Shown: positions 24,389-32,525, numbered from the stretch's first letter. The stretch is 64,000 bases of DNA from Geodermatophilus poikilotrophus (GCF_900111455.1 NZ_FOIE01000001.1:124001-188000), one strand, 5' to 3'. Notes: a model not told the origin generated them from the letters alone. Numbers and translations: made by a program.

Positions 24389-24411
24389 GTGTCAGTACCC
24401 GTTCGTAGGTT
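24389..24411 (+). promoter_or_regulatory. PafBC-type DNA-damage promoter for the Sak4-like ATPase
   Basis: GTGTCAGTA (24389-24397), 8 nt, then TAGGTT (24406-24411). This fits TTGTCRGTG-N8-TANNNT at 7 of 9 first-block positions, with exact spacing and -10. Transcription would begin near 24418, inside the GTCGACAT inverted repeat. Confidence 0.65.
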
Positions 24412-24415
24412 CCGT

Positions 24416-24438
24416 GTCGACATCTTCCCCATGTCGAC
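24416..24438 (+). repeat. 8-bp inverted repeat at the predicted transcript start
   Basis: GTCGACAT (24416-24423) and ATGTCGAC (24431-24438) flank CTTCCCC. The second arm ends directly before the GAGGAG ribosome binding site (24439-24444) of the ATPase gene, so it may be an operator or a leader hairpin affecting translation. Confidence 0.5.
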
Positions 24439-24450
24439 GAGGAGTTCACC

Positions 24451-25941
24451 ATGGCCGTCTCTGGCCTCAAGACCCGTCAGCCCACCGGCCGTGTGCCGTG
24501 GCCCTGCATCCTCCTGGAGGGGGAGGAGAAGGCGGGCAAGTCGTGGGCCCTGGCCCAGTTCAGCGCCAGCGAGCGGATCGGCGCGCTGTACTGGATCGAC
24601 CTCAACGAGGGCGCCGGCGACGAGTACGGCGCGATCCCCGGCGCGAACTACCAGATCATCGAGCACGACGGCTCGTACGCCTCCGTGCTGGCCGCGGTGC
24701 AGGCGGTCAAGGCCGAGGCGCGCCGCGCCGCCGACGCCGGCGCACCGCCGGTGGTGCTCGCCATCGACACCGGCTCGGCGATCTGGGACGGCCTCAAGGA
24801 CTGGGCCAGCGACCGCGCGGCGAAGTCCGTCCGCAACCGCGAGCTGCTCAAGCGCGATCCCAACGCCGAGATCACCATCAGCCAGAACCTGTGGAACGAC
24901 GCCGGCGCCCGCTGGCGCAAGCTGCAGACCGAGCTGCTCACCTTCCCCGGCATCGTGGTGGTGACCGCCCGCGGCAAGGAGGTCACCGAGGTCGACGCCA
25001 ACGGCCGCCCGATCGAGGGGCAGAAGACCTGGTCGGTGCAGACCCACCGGGAGTTCCCGTACGCCGCCAGTGTGTGGATGCGGCTGCGCCGGGGGCGACG
25101 GCCGATCATCGTGGGCGCCCGCAGCGTGCACGTGGGCATCAAGCCCAACGACGACCCGGCCAAGGAGGTCACCGATCCTGCCGCCACCGGCCGGCTGCTG
25201 GAGTGGCTGGTCTTCGACGCCCTGAAGTGCGATCCGGGTGCTGCGCACGTGCGGAACCTGGTGACCTTCCACGGCGGCGGGCTGCTCGACCACGAGCGCA
25301 CCGAGCAGGCCCGCACCGAGCAGGCCCGCACCGAGCAGGCCGCCGGCCGTGGGAACGGCCGGTCGACCGGGTCCGGCGAGCCCGACGTCGCCGACCTGGT
25401 CGCGCGGATCGGCGACGCCGCGAACGACGACGAGCTGCGCGAGGTGTGGGCCGAGGCCAACCGGGCCGCGCTGCTCCAGGCCGAGGTGCCGACCCCCGGC
25501 GGCTCCTACACCGTCGCCGAGCTCATGCAGGCCCGCCACGAGGAGTTCCTCACCGCGTCGATGGCGGCCCACCCCGCCGGGCGGCGCAGGGCCCAGGCCG
25601 CTCCTGCCGCTTCGGCGGCTCCGCAGACGCCCGCCGCCGTGGTCCAGGCCGCCCGGGCCGCTGCCGCGGCCGCCCTCCCGGCCACCGGCACGGAGGCCGC
25701 GCCGGCGAACCCGCTGCTGGAGGCCTCGCCGATCCCGGACGACCCGAAGGACCGCCGGCTCAACGCGGCCCGCCGGGGCGTGCTGGCCAGCCTGGAGTCC
25801 CTCGGCGTGACCAGCGAGCAGATCGGCGCCCGTTTCGGCCGCCCCGCCGAGCAGGTGGCGACCAAGCGGCTGACCGCACTCGTGCGCGACGTGATCGCGA
25901 CACAGCGGGCCGGGGTGACCGGGCAGCAGGAGATCGCCTGA
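24451..25941 (+). CDS. Phage-like RecA-fold ATPase (AAA_24/Sak4-type) with long C-terminal extension
   Basis: A 496-residue protein; GAGGAG lies 6 nt before the ATG. The first ~260 residues form a P-loop NTPase: Walker A GEEKAGKS (24-31), Walker B VVLAIDT (101-107) and a sensor-like VVVTARGKEV near 170. This style (short RecA core, LYWIDLNEGAGDEYG) matches phage AAA_24/Sak4 ATPases that anneal single strands with SSB. The second half has three 5-residue repeats (RTEQA, 283-297), an Ala/Pro-rich linker and a C-terminal helical segment (VLASLESLGVTSEQIGARF) that could bind DNA. No phage genes are near, so it looks domesticated. The Sak4 link is inference from pattern. Confidence 0.7.
   Translation: MAVSGLKTRQPTGRVPWPCILLEGEEKAGKSWALAQFSASERIGALYWIDLNEGAGDEYGAIPGANYQIIEHDGSYASVLAAVQAVKAEARRAADAGAPPVVLAIDTGSAIWDGLKDWASDRAAKSVRNRELLKRDPNAEITISQNLWNDAGARWRKLQTELLTFPGIVVVTARGKEVTEVDANGRPIEGQKTWSVQTHREFPYAASVWMRLRRGRRPIIVGARSVHVGIKPNDDPAKEVTDPAATGRLLEWLVFDALKCDPGAAHVRNLVTFHGGGLLDHERTEQARTEQARTEQAAGRGNGRSTGSGEPDVADLVARIGDAANDDELREVWAEANRAALLQAEVPTPGGSYTVAELMQARHEEFLTASMAAHPAGRRRAQAAPAASAAPQTPAAVVQAARAAAAAALPATGTEAAPANPLLEASPIPDDPKDRRLNAARRGVLASLESLGVTSEQIGARFGRPAEQVATKRLTALVRDVIATQRAGVTGQQEIA
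25297..25341 (+). repeat. Three perfect 15-bp tandem repeats inside the ATPase gene
   Basis: CGCACCGAGCAGGCC occurs three times head to tail (25297, 25312, 25327), encoding RTEQA three times in the linker after the ATPase domain. Copy number may vary between strains. Confidence 0.9.
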
Positions 25942-25958
25942 GCGACGGGAGCAGCGCG

Positions 25959-25994
25959 CCGGGGGTCTCCCCGACGGATCGAGGAGACCCCCGG
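25959..25994 (+). terminator. First of two tandem hairpins after the ATPase gene
   Basis: CCGGGGGTCTCC (25959-25970) pairs perfectly with GGAGACCCCCGG (25983-25994), 18 nt downstream of the stop. Confidence 0.65.
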
Positions 25995-26034
25995 GAGGCC
26001 CCTGACCGGCGCACGTGCCGGTCAGGGGCCTCCC
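25993..26034 (+). terminator. Second tandem hairpin, 18-bp perfect stem
   Basis: GGGAGGCCCCTGACCGGC (25993-26010) and its exact reverse complement (26017-26034) enclose GCACGT. It shares two bases with the first hairpin, so the two could be alternative or successive folds. Confidence 0.65.
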
Positions 26035-26647
26035 GTCGTCCTGGGTCCTGCAGCTGAGCTCGCGAGGGGTGGGCCTGCCGGTGCCCCCGAGGCCCCGCGT
26101 CGGGGGTCCCCGTCGAGCTGACCGGTCGCCCCGGCCGCGGCCTGGACCTCTGCGTCCGCAACCCCGTCCGGGTCGGCGGTGGATTCGGCGGCGACGGCAC
26201 TCCTCGGGTGGACGGAGGTGCCCGACCGCGTGCAGATCGCCATCCGCGTCCACGAGGCCGGCCTCGCGTGACGCCCTGGGCGGGGACGTGGGTTGGGTGC
26301 ACCCGGACGGCGGGTACGCGCAGTCCGCACGCGCTGCAGCGACTGCCGCACGTCCCCCTCCCCGGTCCCCGGCGGGCGGGCCGTCCGACGGGCCGGCTCC
26401 GGTGGAGGCGCACGGCCCGAGGGGAGCGACCGGGTGGTCCGACCGAGGGAGGACGGAGGGGGGCACCGCCCTCCGCCGGGTCCGGAGGCGGCGACGCCGC
26501 GCACTGTGACCCACACCAAGCCGGTGCGATTTGAGTCCGGCCGGGGCGGTGGGGGACCATGGCGGGGTGGCCCTGCCGATCTTGACGCGCGACCGCGCCG
26601 TCGATCTGGCCGGCACCGCCAGCTGCCTCTGTCGCTGACGTCCCCGC
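26035..26647. other. Gene-poor region between the ATPase and metNIQ
   Basis: About 600 nt with no ORF that has a plausible start, length and composition on either strand. The frames that stay open are Pro/Arg/Gly-rich shadows. A less GC-rich spot (GATTTGAG near 26528-26535) may mark a promoter. I looked for a SAM riboswitch core in front of metN and found none. Confidence 0.35.
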
Positions 26648-26674
26648 GCGGTCCGGCTCACCGAGCCGGACCGC
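26648..26674 (+). repeat. 12-bp hairpin upstream of metN
   Basis: GCGGTCCGGCTC (26648-26659), loop ACC, then GAGCCGGACCGC (26663-26674). It lies 76 nt before the metN start and may be an attenuator or the terminator of an unseen transcript. Confidence 0.5.
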
Positions 26675-26750
26675 ACCGCGCCGAGTTCCCGCGCGACCGT
26701 GCCGCCCTGTCCGCCGGCCTGCCCTGCTCACCCTCGAGGACCGCGTTCCC

Positions 26751-27785
26751 GTGATCGAACTGACCGACGTCCGCAAGGTGTTCCCCGCCCGGAGACGCGC
26801 CGGGGAGGTGGTCGCCGTCGACGGGGTCAGCCTGCGGGTGCAGGCCGGTGAGTTCGCCGGCGTGGTGGGCCCCAGCGGCTCGGGGAAGAGCACGCTGGTC
26901 CGCCTGGTGAACCTGCTGGAGCGGCCCACGTCCGGATCGGTGACCGTGGACGGGCAGGTGCTCACCGACCTGCCCGACGACCGGGTCCGCGAGGCCCGCC
27001 GCGCCATCGGGATGGTCTTCCAGCACTTCGAGCTGCTGGACTCCCGCACGGCCGCGGGCAACGTCGAGCACCCGCTGGAGCTGGCCGGGGTGGGCCGGGC
27101 CGAGCGCCGCCGCCGGGCCACCGACCTGCTGGACCTGGTGGGGCTGGGTGAGCGGGCCGAGGCGCGGCCGGCGCAACTGTCCGGCGGGCAGAAGCAGCGG
27201 GTGGCCATCGCCCGCGCGCTCGCCGCCCGCCCGAAGGTGCTGCTGTGCGACGAGGCCACCTCCGCGCTGGACCAGGCCAGCACGGCCAGCGTGCTGGAGC
27301 TGCTGCGCCGGGTGCGCTCCGAGCTCGGGCTGACCGTCCTGCTCATCACCCACGAGATGGCGGTGGTGAAGGCGGTCTGCGACAGCGCCGTGCTGCTCGA
27401 GCGGGGCCGGGTCGTCGACGGCGGCCGGCTCAGCGAGGTGCTGACCCGCGGGCACTCACCGCTGGCCGACGCCCTGCTGCCCGCCCCGGTGGCCGACGCC
27501 GGTGCGGGGCACGGCGGGGCGCTGCTGCGGGTGACGGTCACCGACCGCACGCCGGAGACCGTCGTCCTGCAGACGCTCATCGGTGAGCTGGGGCTGGCCG
27601 TGGAGGTCGCCGGCGGCTCGGTGGAGACCGTCGCCGGCGGGCGGTACGGGCGGCTGCTGCTGCGCGTCACCGGGGACCTCGACCGGCTGGAGGCAGGCCT
27701 CCGCGCGCTGCACGACGGCGGCGTCGTCGTCGACCGGGTGCCCGCGCACGGCGGCGTGGCCGCCGGGTCGGGGGCGACCCGATGA
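26751..27785 (+). CDS. metN: Methionine ABC transporter ATP-binding protein
   Basis: A 344-residue protein from a GTG. ABC ATPase motifs: Walker A GPSGSGKST (40-48), Q-loop FQHFELL (about 90-96), signature LSGGQ (143-147), Walker B LLCDEAT (164-170) and H-loop ITHE. The C-terminal ~80 residues (from about 262) form the NIL domain that binds methionine and trans-inhibits the transporter in MetN proteins. It energises import through MetI from the MetQ lipoprotein. Its stop overlaps the metI start (ATGA). No SAM riboswitch is visible upstream; a hairpin at 26648 is the only leader feature. Confidence 0.9.
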   Translation: MIELTDVRKVFPARRRAGEVVAVDGVSLRVQAGEFAGVVGPSGSGKSTLVRLVNLLERPTSGSVTVDGQVLTDLPDDRVREARRAIGMVFQHFELLDSRTAAGNVEHPLELAGVGRAERRRRATDLLDLVGLGERAEARPAQLSGGQKQRVAIARALAARPKVLLCDEATSALDQASTASVLELLRRVRSELGLTVLLITHEMAVVKAVCDSAVLLERGRVVDGGRLSEVLTRGHSPLADALLPAPVADAGAGHGGALLRVTVTDRTPETVVLQTLIGELGLAVEVAGGSVETVAGGRYGRLLLRVTGDLDRLEAGLRALHDGGVVVDRVPAHGGVAAGSGATR

Positions 27786-28441
27786 GCGACTGGGGCCGCG
27801 TCTACCCGCAGCTGTTCGAGGCCACCGGCGAGACCCTCTACATGGTGGGGGTCGCGGCGCTGCTCACCGTGCTGCTCGGCGTCCCGCTGGGCGTGCTGCT
27901 CACCGTCACCGCGCCCGGCGGGCTGGCGCCGCGGCCGCTGCTGAACCGTGCCCTCGGGCTGGTGGTCAACCTGGGGCGCGCGCTCCCGTTCATCATCCTG
28001 CTGGTGCTGGTCGCCCCGGTCACCCGCGGCATCGTGGGGACGACGATCGGGTCGACCGCGGCGATCGTGCCGCTGACCCTCGGGGCCATCCCCTTCCTCG
28101 CCCGGCTGGTGGAGACCAGCCTCCGCGAGGTTGCCTCCGGGAAGGTCGAGGCGGCGCTGTCCATGGGCGCCCGCCGCCGGGACGTCGTCCGCACCGTGCT
28201 GCTGCCGGAGGCGCGGCCCTCACTGGTCGCCGGGGTCACCGTCACCGTCGTGGCGCTGATCAGCTACTCGGCGATGGCCGGTGCCGTGGGGGGCGGAGGC
28301 CTCGGGGACTTCGCGATCCGCTTCGGCTACCAGCAGTTCCGCACCGACATCACCCTGCTGACCGTCGTCCTGCTGCTCGTCATCGTGCAGCTGCTGCAGT
28401 GGGCCGGCGACCGCTGGGCCCGCCGCCTGGCCCACGTCTGA
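27782..28441 (+). CDS. metI: Methionine ABC transporter permease
   Basis: A 219-residue inner-membrane protein, overlapping metN by 4 nt. It has about five membrane helices and the EAA-loop region EVASGKVEAALSMGARRRDVVRTVLLPEA that docks to the ATPase, then SYSAMAGAVGGGGLGDFAIRFGYQ, which is typical of MetI (AGAVGGGGLGD). With MetN and MetQ it forms a D/L-methionine importer. Confidence 0.92.
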   Translation: MSDWGRVYPQLFEATGETLYMVGVAALLTVLLGVPLGVLLTVTAPGGLAPRPLLNRALGLVVNLGRALPFIILLVLVAPVTRGIVGTTIGSTAAIVPLTLGAIPFLARLVETSLREVASGKVEAALSMGARRRDVVRTVLLPEARPSLVAGVTVTVVALISYSAMAGAVGGGGLGDFAIRFGYQQFRTDITLLTVVLLLVIVQLLQWAGDRWARRLAHV

Positions 28442-28500
28442 CCTCCTGCCCCGGTGGCCGGCCGGCCACCACCGCACCACCTCGAAGGAGAACCCCTCCC

Positions 28501-29316
28501 ATGCGCTCCCGATCCGCCCTCCTCCTGGCCGCCTCGGCGATGACGGTCCTCGCCGCGTGCGGCGGCGGGGACCCGCAGCTGTCCGCGGCCGACGAGCCAC
28601 TGCGGGTGGGCGCCTCCCCGGTCCCGCACGCCGAGATCCTGCGGCACGTCGACGAGCAGCTGGCCGCCGACGCCGGCCTGGACCTCGAGATCGTCGAGTT
28701 CACCGACTACGTGCAGCCCAACGTCGCCCTGGACGACGGCTCGCTCGACGCCAACTACTTCCAGACCGTTCCGTACCTGGAGGAGCAGGAGGCCAGCGCC
28801 GGGTACGACTTCACCGCGCTGGCGCCGGTGCACATCGAGCCGCTGGGCATCTACTCCAGCTCGCTGACCGACCTGGCCGCCCTGCCCGAGGGCGCCACCG
28901 TGGCGATCCCCAACGACCCGACCAACGCCGCGCGGGCGCTGCGGCTGCTGGAGGCCAACGGCCTGGTCACCCTGGCCGACACCGGGGACGCCGCGCCGAC
29001 GTCCCTCGACGTCCAGGACAGCCCCAAGGGCCTGCAGATCTCCGAGGTGGAGGCCGCGCAGGTGCCCCGCTCGCTGGCCGACGTGGACATCGCGGTGATC
29101 AACGGCAACTACGCCATCGAGGCCGACCTGGTCCCGGCCGAGGACGCCCTCGCGCTGGAGGAGGCCGAGGGCAACCCCAACGCCAACCTGCTGGTGGTGC
29201 GGACGGGGGACGAGGACGACGAGCGGATCCAGCAGCTCGAGGGGCTGCTGCACTCCGACGAGGTCCGCCAGTTCATCGAGCAGACCTACCAGGGCGCCGT
29301 CATCCCCGCCTTCTGA
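28501..29316 (+). CDS. metQ: Methionine-binding lipoprotein
   Basis: A 271-residue protein; AAGGAG lies upstream of the ATG at 28501. A lipoprotein signal (LLLAASAMTVLAAC, Cys20) is followed by the NlpA/MetQ domain: LRVGASPVPHAEIL, EFTDYVQPNVALDDGSLDAN and YFQTVPYL are family hallmarks. It captures methionine outside the membrane and delivers it to MetI. Third gene of metNIQ; the operon ends at a hairpin. Confidence 0.93.
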   Translation: MRSRSALLLAASAMTVLAACGGGDPQLSAADEPLRVGASPVPHAEILRHVDEQLAADAGLDLEIVEFTDYVQPNVALDDGSLDANYFQTVPYLEEQEASAGYDFTALAPVHIEPLGIYSSSLTDLAALPEGATVAIPNDPTNAARALRLLEANGLVTLADTGDAAPTSLDVQDSPKGLQISEVEAAQVPRSLADVDIAVINGNYAIEADLVPAEDALALEEAEGNPNANLLVVRTGDEDDERIQQLEGLLHSDEVRQFIEQTYQGAVIPAF

Positions 29317-29322
29317 GCGCCC

Positions 29323-29361
29323 GGGGACAGTGGGCCGGTCGTCCGGCCGGCCCACTGCCCC
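29323..29361 (+). terminator. metNIQ terminator (shared with the convergent Lrp gene)
   Basis: CAGTGGGCCGG (29328-29338) pairs perfectly with CCGGCCCACTG (29347-29357); GGGG and CCCC extend the stem past a one-base bulge. It sits between two convergent genes. Confidence 0.65.
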
Positions 29362-29396
29362 CGGGCCGGAGCGCCCCGGTCCTCCGGGCGCCGGCC

Positions 29397-29858
29397 TCAG
29401 GGGCGGCCGCGGTCGATCAGCCGGGACAGCACGACCTCGCTGCGGGTCTGCTGGACGTTGGGCTGCTGCCGGAGCCGCTCGATGGCCTCCTCCAGGTGCG
29501 GGATGTCGGCGGCCAGGATGTGCACCAGCGCGTCCGCGGACCCCGTGACGCTGCACGCGTCCACGATCTCGGGGACCTTCTCCAGCGCGCGGCGCAGCTC
29601 GGACGGGGACGGGATCCCCTTCCAGTACACCTCCACGTACGCCTCGGTCGTCCAGCCGAGGACCTCCGGGTCGACCAGCGCGGTGAAGCCGCGGATCACC
29701 CCCTCGGCCAGCAGCCGGTCCACGCGGCGCTTGACCGCCGGCGCGGACAGGCCCACCTCGTCGCCGATGACGGCGTAGGTGGCGCGGGCGTCGCGCGTCA
29801 GGCAGCCGATGATCTGCCGGTCGAGCGGGTCCAGGCGGTCTCCGGTCCTCTGCAACAC
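29397..29858 (-). CDS. Lrp/AsnC-family regulator
   Basis: A 153-residue protein from the GTG at 29858 (a GTG at 29867 in the same frame is an alternative; no strong ribosome binding site decides). The N-terminal HTH reads LDRQIIGCLTRDARATYAVI and VGLSAPAVKRRVDRLLAEGVI; the C-terminal RAM/AsnC ligand-binding domain includes DACSVTGSADALVHI. It is divergent from the aminotransferase operon and probably activates it in response to an amino acid such as ornithine or lysine. Repeated CGCAACG motifs in the spacer, 22 bp apart, fit an Lrp site. Confidence 0.88.
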   Translation of the reverse strand: MLQRTGDRLDPLDRQIIGCLTRDARATYAVIGDEVGLSAPAVKRRVDRLLAEGVIRGFTALVDPEVLGWTTEAYVEVYWKGIPSPSELRRALEKVPEIVDACSVTGSADALVHILAADIPHLEEAIERLRQQPNVQQTRSEVVLSRLIDRGRP

Positions 29859-29881
29859 ACCGTGCACCGTAGGCCCGACTT

Positions 29882-29947
29882 CGCAACGGATCGACGCTCT
29901 GGACGCAACGAACGCGCATTGATGCCGGTGCGCGGCGTTCCTAGCCT
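29882..29947 (+). promoter_or_regulatory. Promoter and candidate Lrp sites for the aminotransferase operon
   Basis: CGCAACG occurs at 29882 and 29904 (22 bp apart, about two helical turns). Next come a GCGCAT...GGTGCGC imperfect repeat and a sigma70-like promoter TTGATG (29919-29924), 17 nt, TAGCCT (29942-29947). The regulated start codon is at 30022. Confidence 0.5.
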
Positions 29948-30021
29948 TCCAGGACACGGCCCTGCCGCCCCGCCGGCGGCGGCCGGCGAAGCGTGCGACG
30001 TCCGATCCGGAGGAGGCCCCC

Positions 30022-31260
30022 ATGACCACACCTCGGCGCAGTGCGAGCCCGTCGTCCTCGAGGGAGCACGCGGCGCTCACCGGTGCGGTGACGGCGCCCA
30101 ACTACGCGCCCCTGCCGGTGGTCGTGGCCGAGGCGCACGGGGCGTGGGTGACCGACGTCGACGGACGCCGCTACCTCGACTGCCTGGCCGGGTACTCGGC
30201 GCTCAACTTCGGCCACGGGCACCCGGTGCTGCTCCGGGCGGCCCGCGAGCAGCTGGAGCGGGTGACGCTCACCAGCCGCGCCTTCTACAACGACCGCCTC
30301 GGCCCCTTCGCCCGCGACCTGGCGGCGCTGGCCGGGATGGAGCTGGTGCTCCCGATGAACACCGGGGCCGAGGCCGTGGAGACGGCGGTCAAGGTCGCCC
30401 GGCGCTGGGGGTACCAGGTCAAGGGCGTCCCCGCCGGGCGGGCGCAGGTCGTCGTCGCGGCGGGCAACTTCCACGGCCGCACCACCACGATCGTCAGCTT
30501 CTCCACCGACGAGTCGGCGCGCGAGGGCTTCGGCCCCTTCACCCCCGGCTTCACCGTGGTCCCCTACGGCGACGCCGACGCGCTGCGGGCGGCGCTCACG
30601 CCGGAGACGGTCGCGGTGCTGCTCGAGCCGGTGCAGGGCGAGGCCGGCGTCGTCGTGCCGCCGCCGGGCTACCTCGCCGCGGTGCGGCAGGCGTGCACGG
30701 ACGCCGGGGTGCTGTTCGTCGCCGACGAGGTCCAGTCCGGGCTGGGCCGGACGGGGGCGACCTTCGCCTGCGAGCTGGAGGGCGTCGTCCCCGACGTCTA
30801 CCTGCTCGGCAAGGCCCTCGGCGGTGGCATCGTCCCGGTCTCGGCGGTGGTGTCCACCCGCGAGGTCCTCGGCGTCCTGACGCCGGGCAGCCACGGGTCG
30901 ACCTTCGGCGGCAACCCGCTCGCGGCGGCGATCGGGCACGCGGTGGTGGGCCTGCTGGAGACCGGTGAGTACCAGGAGCGGGCGGCCAAGCTGGGCGTGC
31001 AGCTGCGGGACCGCCTCGAGGGGCTGGTCGGGCGCGGTGTGCAGGCGGTGCGCACCCGCGGGCTGTGGGCCGGGATCGACGTCGACCCCGCCCTGATGAC
31101 CGGGCGCGCCGCCTGCGAGCGGCTGGCCGAGCGCGGCGTCCTGGTCAAGGACGCGCACGGGCAGACCATCCGGCTGTCCCCGCCGCTGGTGGTCGAGCCC
31201 GACGACCTCGACCGGGCCGTGGACGCCCTCGCCGCGGTCCTCGACGAGGCAGGGCGCTGA
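30022..31260 (+). CDS. rocD: Ornithine (or lysine) delta/epsilon-aminotransferase
   Basis: A 412-residue class-III PLP aminotransferase with GGAGG upstream. NYAPLPVVVAEAHGAWVTDV, YLDCLAGYSALNFGH, MNTGAEAVETAVKVARRWGY and VADEVQSGLGRTG are the ornithine aminotransferase signatures; the PLP lysine is Lys264 in LLGKALGGG. RocD converts ornithine and 2-oxoglutarate to glutamate semialdehyde. Because an ALDH7-type (aminoadipate-semialdehyde) dehydrogenase lies downstream, use of lysine as amino donor is possible. It leads an apparent operon with an FAD oxidase and ALDH7 and is divergent from an Lrp regulator. Confidence 0.88.
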   Translation: MTTPRRSASPSSSREHAALTGAVTAPNYAPLPVVVAEAHGAWVTDVDGRRYLDCLAGYSALNFGHGHPVLLRAAREQLERVTLTSRAFYNDRLGPFARDLAALAGMELVLPMNTGAEAVETAVKVARRWGYQVKGVPAGRAQVVVAAGNFHGRTTTIVSFSTDESAREGFGPFTPGFTVVPYGDADALRAALTPETVAVLLEPVQGEAGVVVPPPGYLAAVRQACTDAGVLFVADEVQSGLGRTGATFACELEGVVPDVYLLGKALGGGIVPVSAVVSTREVLGVLTPGSHGSTFGGNPLAAAIGHAVVGLLETGEYQERAAKLGVQLRDRLEGLVGRGVQAVRTRGLWAGIDVDPALMTGRAACERLAERGVLVKDAHGQTIRLSPPLVVEPDDLDRAVDALAAVLDEAGR

Positions 31261-31330
31261 CCCGGTCGCTGGTGCCGTGCGGCCCCACCCACCACGATGG
31301 CGGCACACCCGGCGCCCCCGGAGGACCGAG

Positions 31331-32497
31331 ATGACCGCCGTACCGCGCTCCCTCCCGCCCACCGCCTCCGTCGTCGTCATCGGCGGCGGTGTGGTGGGGC
31401 TCAGCGCGGCCCACGCCCTGGCCCGGGCGGGGGTGCGCGACGTCGTCCTGCTGGAGCGGGACGCCCTGGGCTCGGGCTCGACGTGCAAGGCGGCCGGTGG
31501 CGTGCGGGCGCAGTTCTCCGACCCGGTGAACACCGCGCTCGGCGCGCGCAGCCTGGAGACCTTCCGCGACTTCCGGGCGCGGTTCGGCCAGGGCGTCGAC
31601 TTCCGCGAGGTCGGCTACCTGTTCCTGCTGAGCACCCCGGAGTCGGTCGCGGCGTTCGAGGCCAACGTCGCCGTGCAGAACGACCTCGGCGTCCCGAGCC
31701 GGGTCATCGACGTCGAGGAGGCCCGCCGCCTGTCGCCGCTGGTCTCACCGGAGGGGCTGCTCGCCGCGGCGTACTCGCCCACCGACGGCCACTGCACCCC
31801 GGAGTCGGTCGTGCTCGGCTACGCGTCCGCGGCACGCCGGGCCGGCGCGACGCTGCTGCCGCACTGCGCGGCCACCGGGATCGACGTCCGGAACGGCCGG
31901 GTGGCCGGCGTGCGGACCGGGGCCGGGACGATCCGGACCGACGCCGTCGTCTGCGCGGCCGGTGCCTGGTCGGCCGAGGTCGGCTCCTGGGTGGGCGTCG
32001 ACCTGCCGGTCACCCCGCTGCGCCGGCAGGTCCTGGTCACCGAGCCGGTTCCCGGCCTGGACCCGCGCACGCCGTTCACCATCGACTTCGAGACCAGCTT
32101 CTACTTCCACGCCGAGGGTCGCGGTCTGCTGCTGGGCATGTCCGACCCCGACGAGACCCCCGGGTTCCGGCTCACCCGGTCCGACGGCTGGCTGCCGCGC
32201 CTCGGTGCGGCCGTCGAGCGGCGCGCCCCGGCGCTGGCCGGGGTCGGCATCGCCGGGGGGTGGGCGGGGCTGTACGAGATGACGCCGGACCACAACGCCC
32301 TCATCGGTCGGGCCGACACGGTCGAGGGCTTCCTGTACGCCACCGGCTTCTCGGGGCACGGTTTCCTCATGGGACCGGCCGTCGGGGAGGTGGTGCGCGA
32401 CCTCCACCTGGGGGAGCGGCCCGTCGTCGACGTCACCGGCCTCAGCGCCGCGCGCTTCGCCGGCGCCGACGTCCGCCCCGAACTCAACGTGGTGTGA
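31331..32497 (+). CDS. FAD-dependent amine/imino-acid oxidase (DAO family)
   Basis: A 388-residue protein; GAGGA lies 5 nt upstream of the ATG at 31331, and the longer open frame is rejected. N-terminal dinucleotide fold VVVIGGGVVGLSAAHALARAG with ERDALGSGSTCKAAGGVRAQF; C-terminal GLYEMTPDHNALIGR and GFSGHGFLMGPAVGE as in sarcosine oxidase beta/glycine oxidase-like proteins. Set between an omega-aminotransferase and an ALDH7 enzyme, a role like pipecolate/proline-type imino-acid oxidation is plausible (compare amaA-amaB of lysine catabolism). The substrate is not proven. Confidence 0.82.
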   Translation: MTAVPRSLPPTASVVVIGGGVVGLSAAHALARAGVRDVVLLERDALGSGSTCKAAGGVRAQFSDPVNTALGARSLETFRDFRARFGQGVDFREVGYLFLLSTPESVAAFEANVAVQNDLGVPSRVIDVEEARRLSPLVSPEGLLAAAYSPTDGHCTPESVVLGYASAARRAGATLLPHCAATGIDVRNGRVAGVRTGAGTIRTDAVVCAAGAWSAEVGSWVGVDLPVTPLRRQVLVTEPVPGLDPRTPFTIDFETSFYFHAEGRGLLLGMSDPDETPGFRLTRSDGWLPRLGAAVERRAPALAGVGIAGGWAGLYEMTPDHNALIGRADTVEGFLYATGFSGHGFLMGPAVGEVVRDLHLGERPVVDVTGLSAARFAGADVRPELNVV

Positions 32498-32525
32498 ACA
32501 CGAGCGCGAACCCGAGGAGAGCCCC

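Noticed and set aside
24451-25941. Prophage remnant around the Sak4-like ATPase
   Set aside because: No integrase, capsid, tail, lysis or attachment-site features nearby, and base composition matches the neighbours.
26500-26750. Possible SAM riboswitch upstream of metNIQ
   Set aside because: None of the conserved SAM-I, SAM-II or SAM-IV core blocks that I know is present; only a simple hairpin at 26648.
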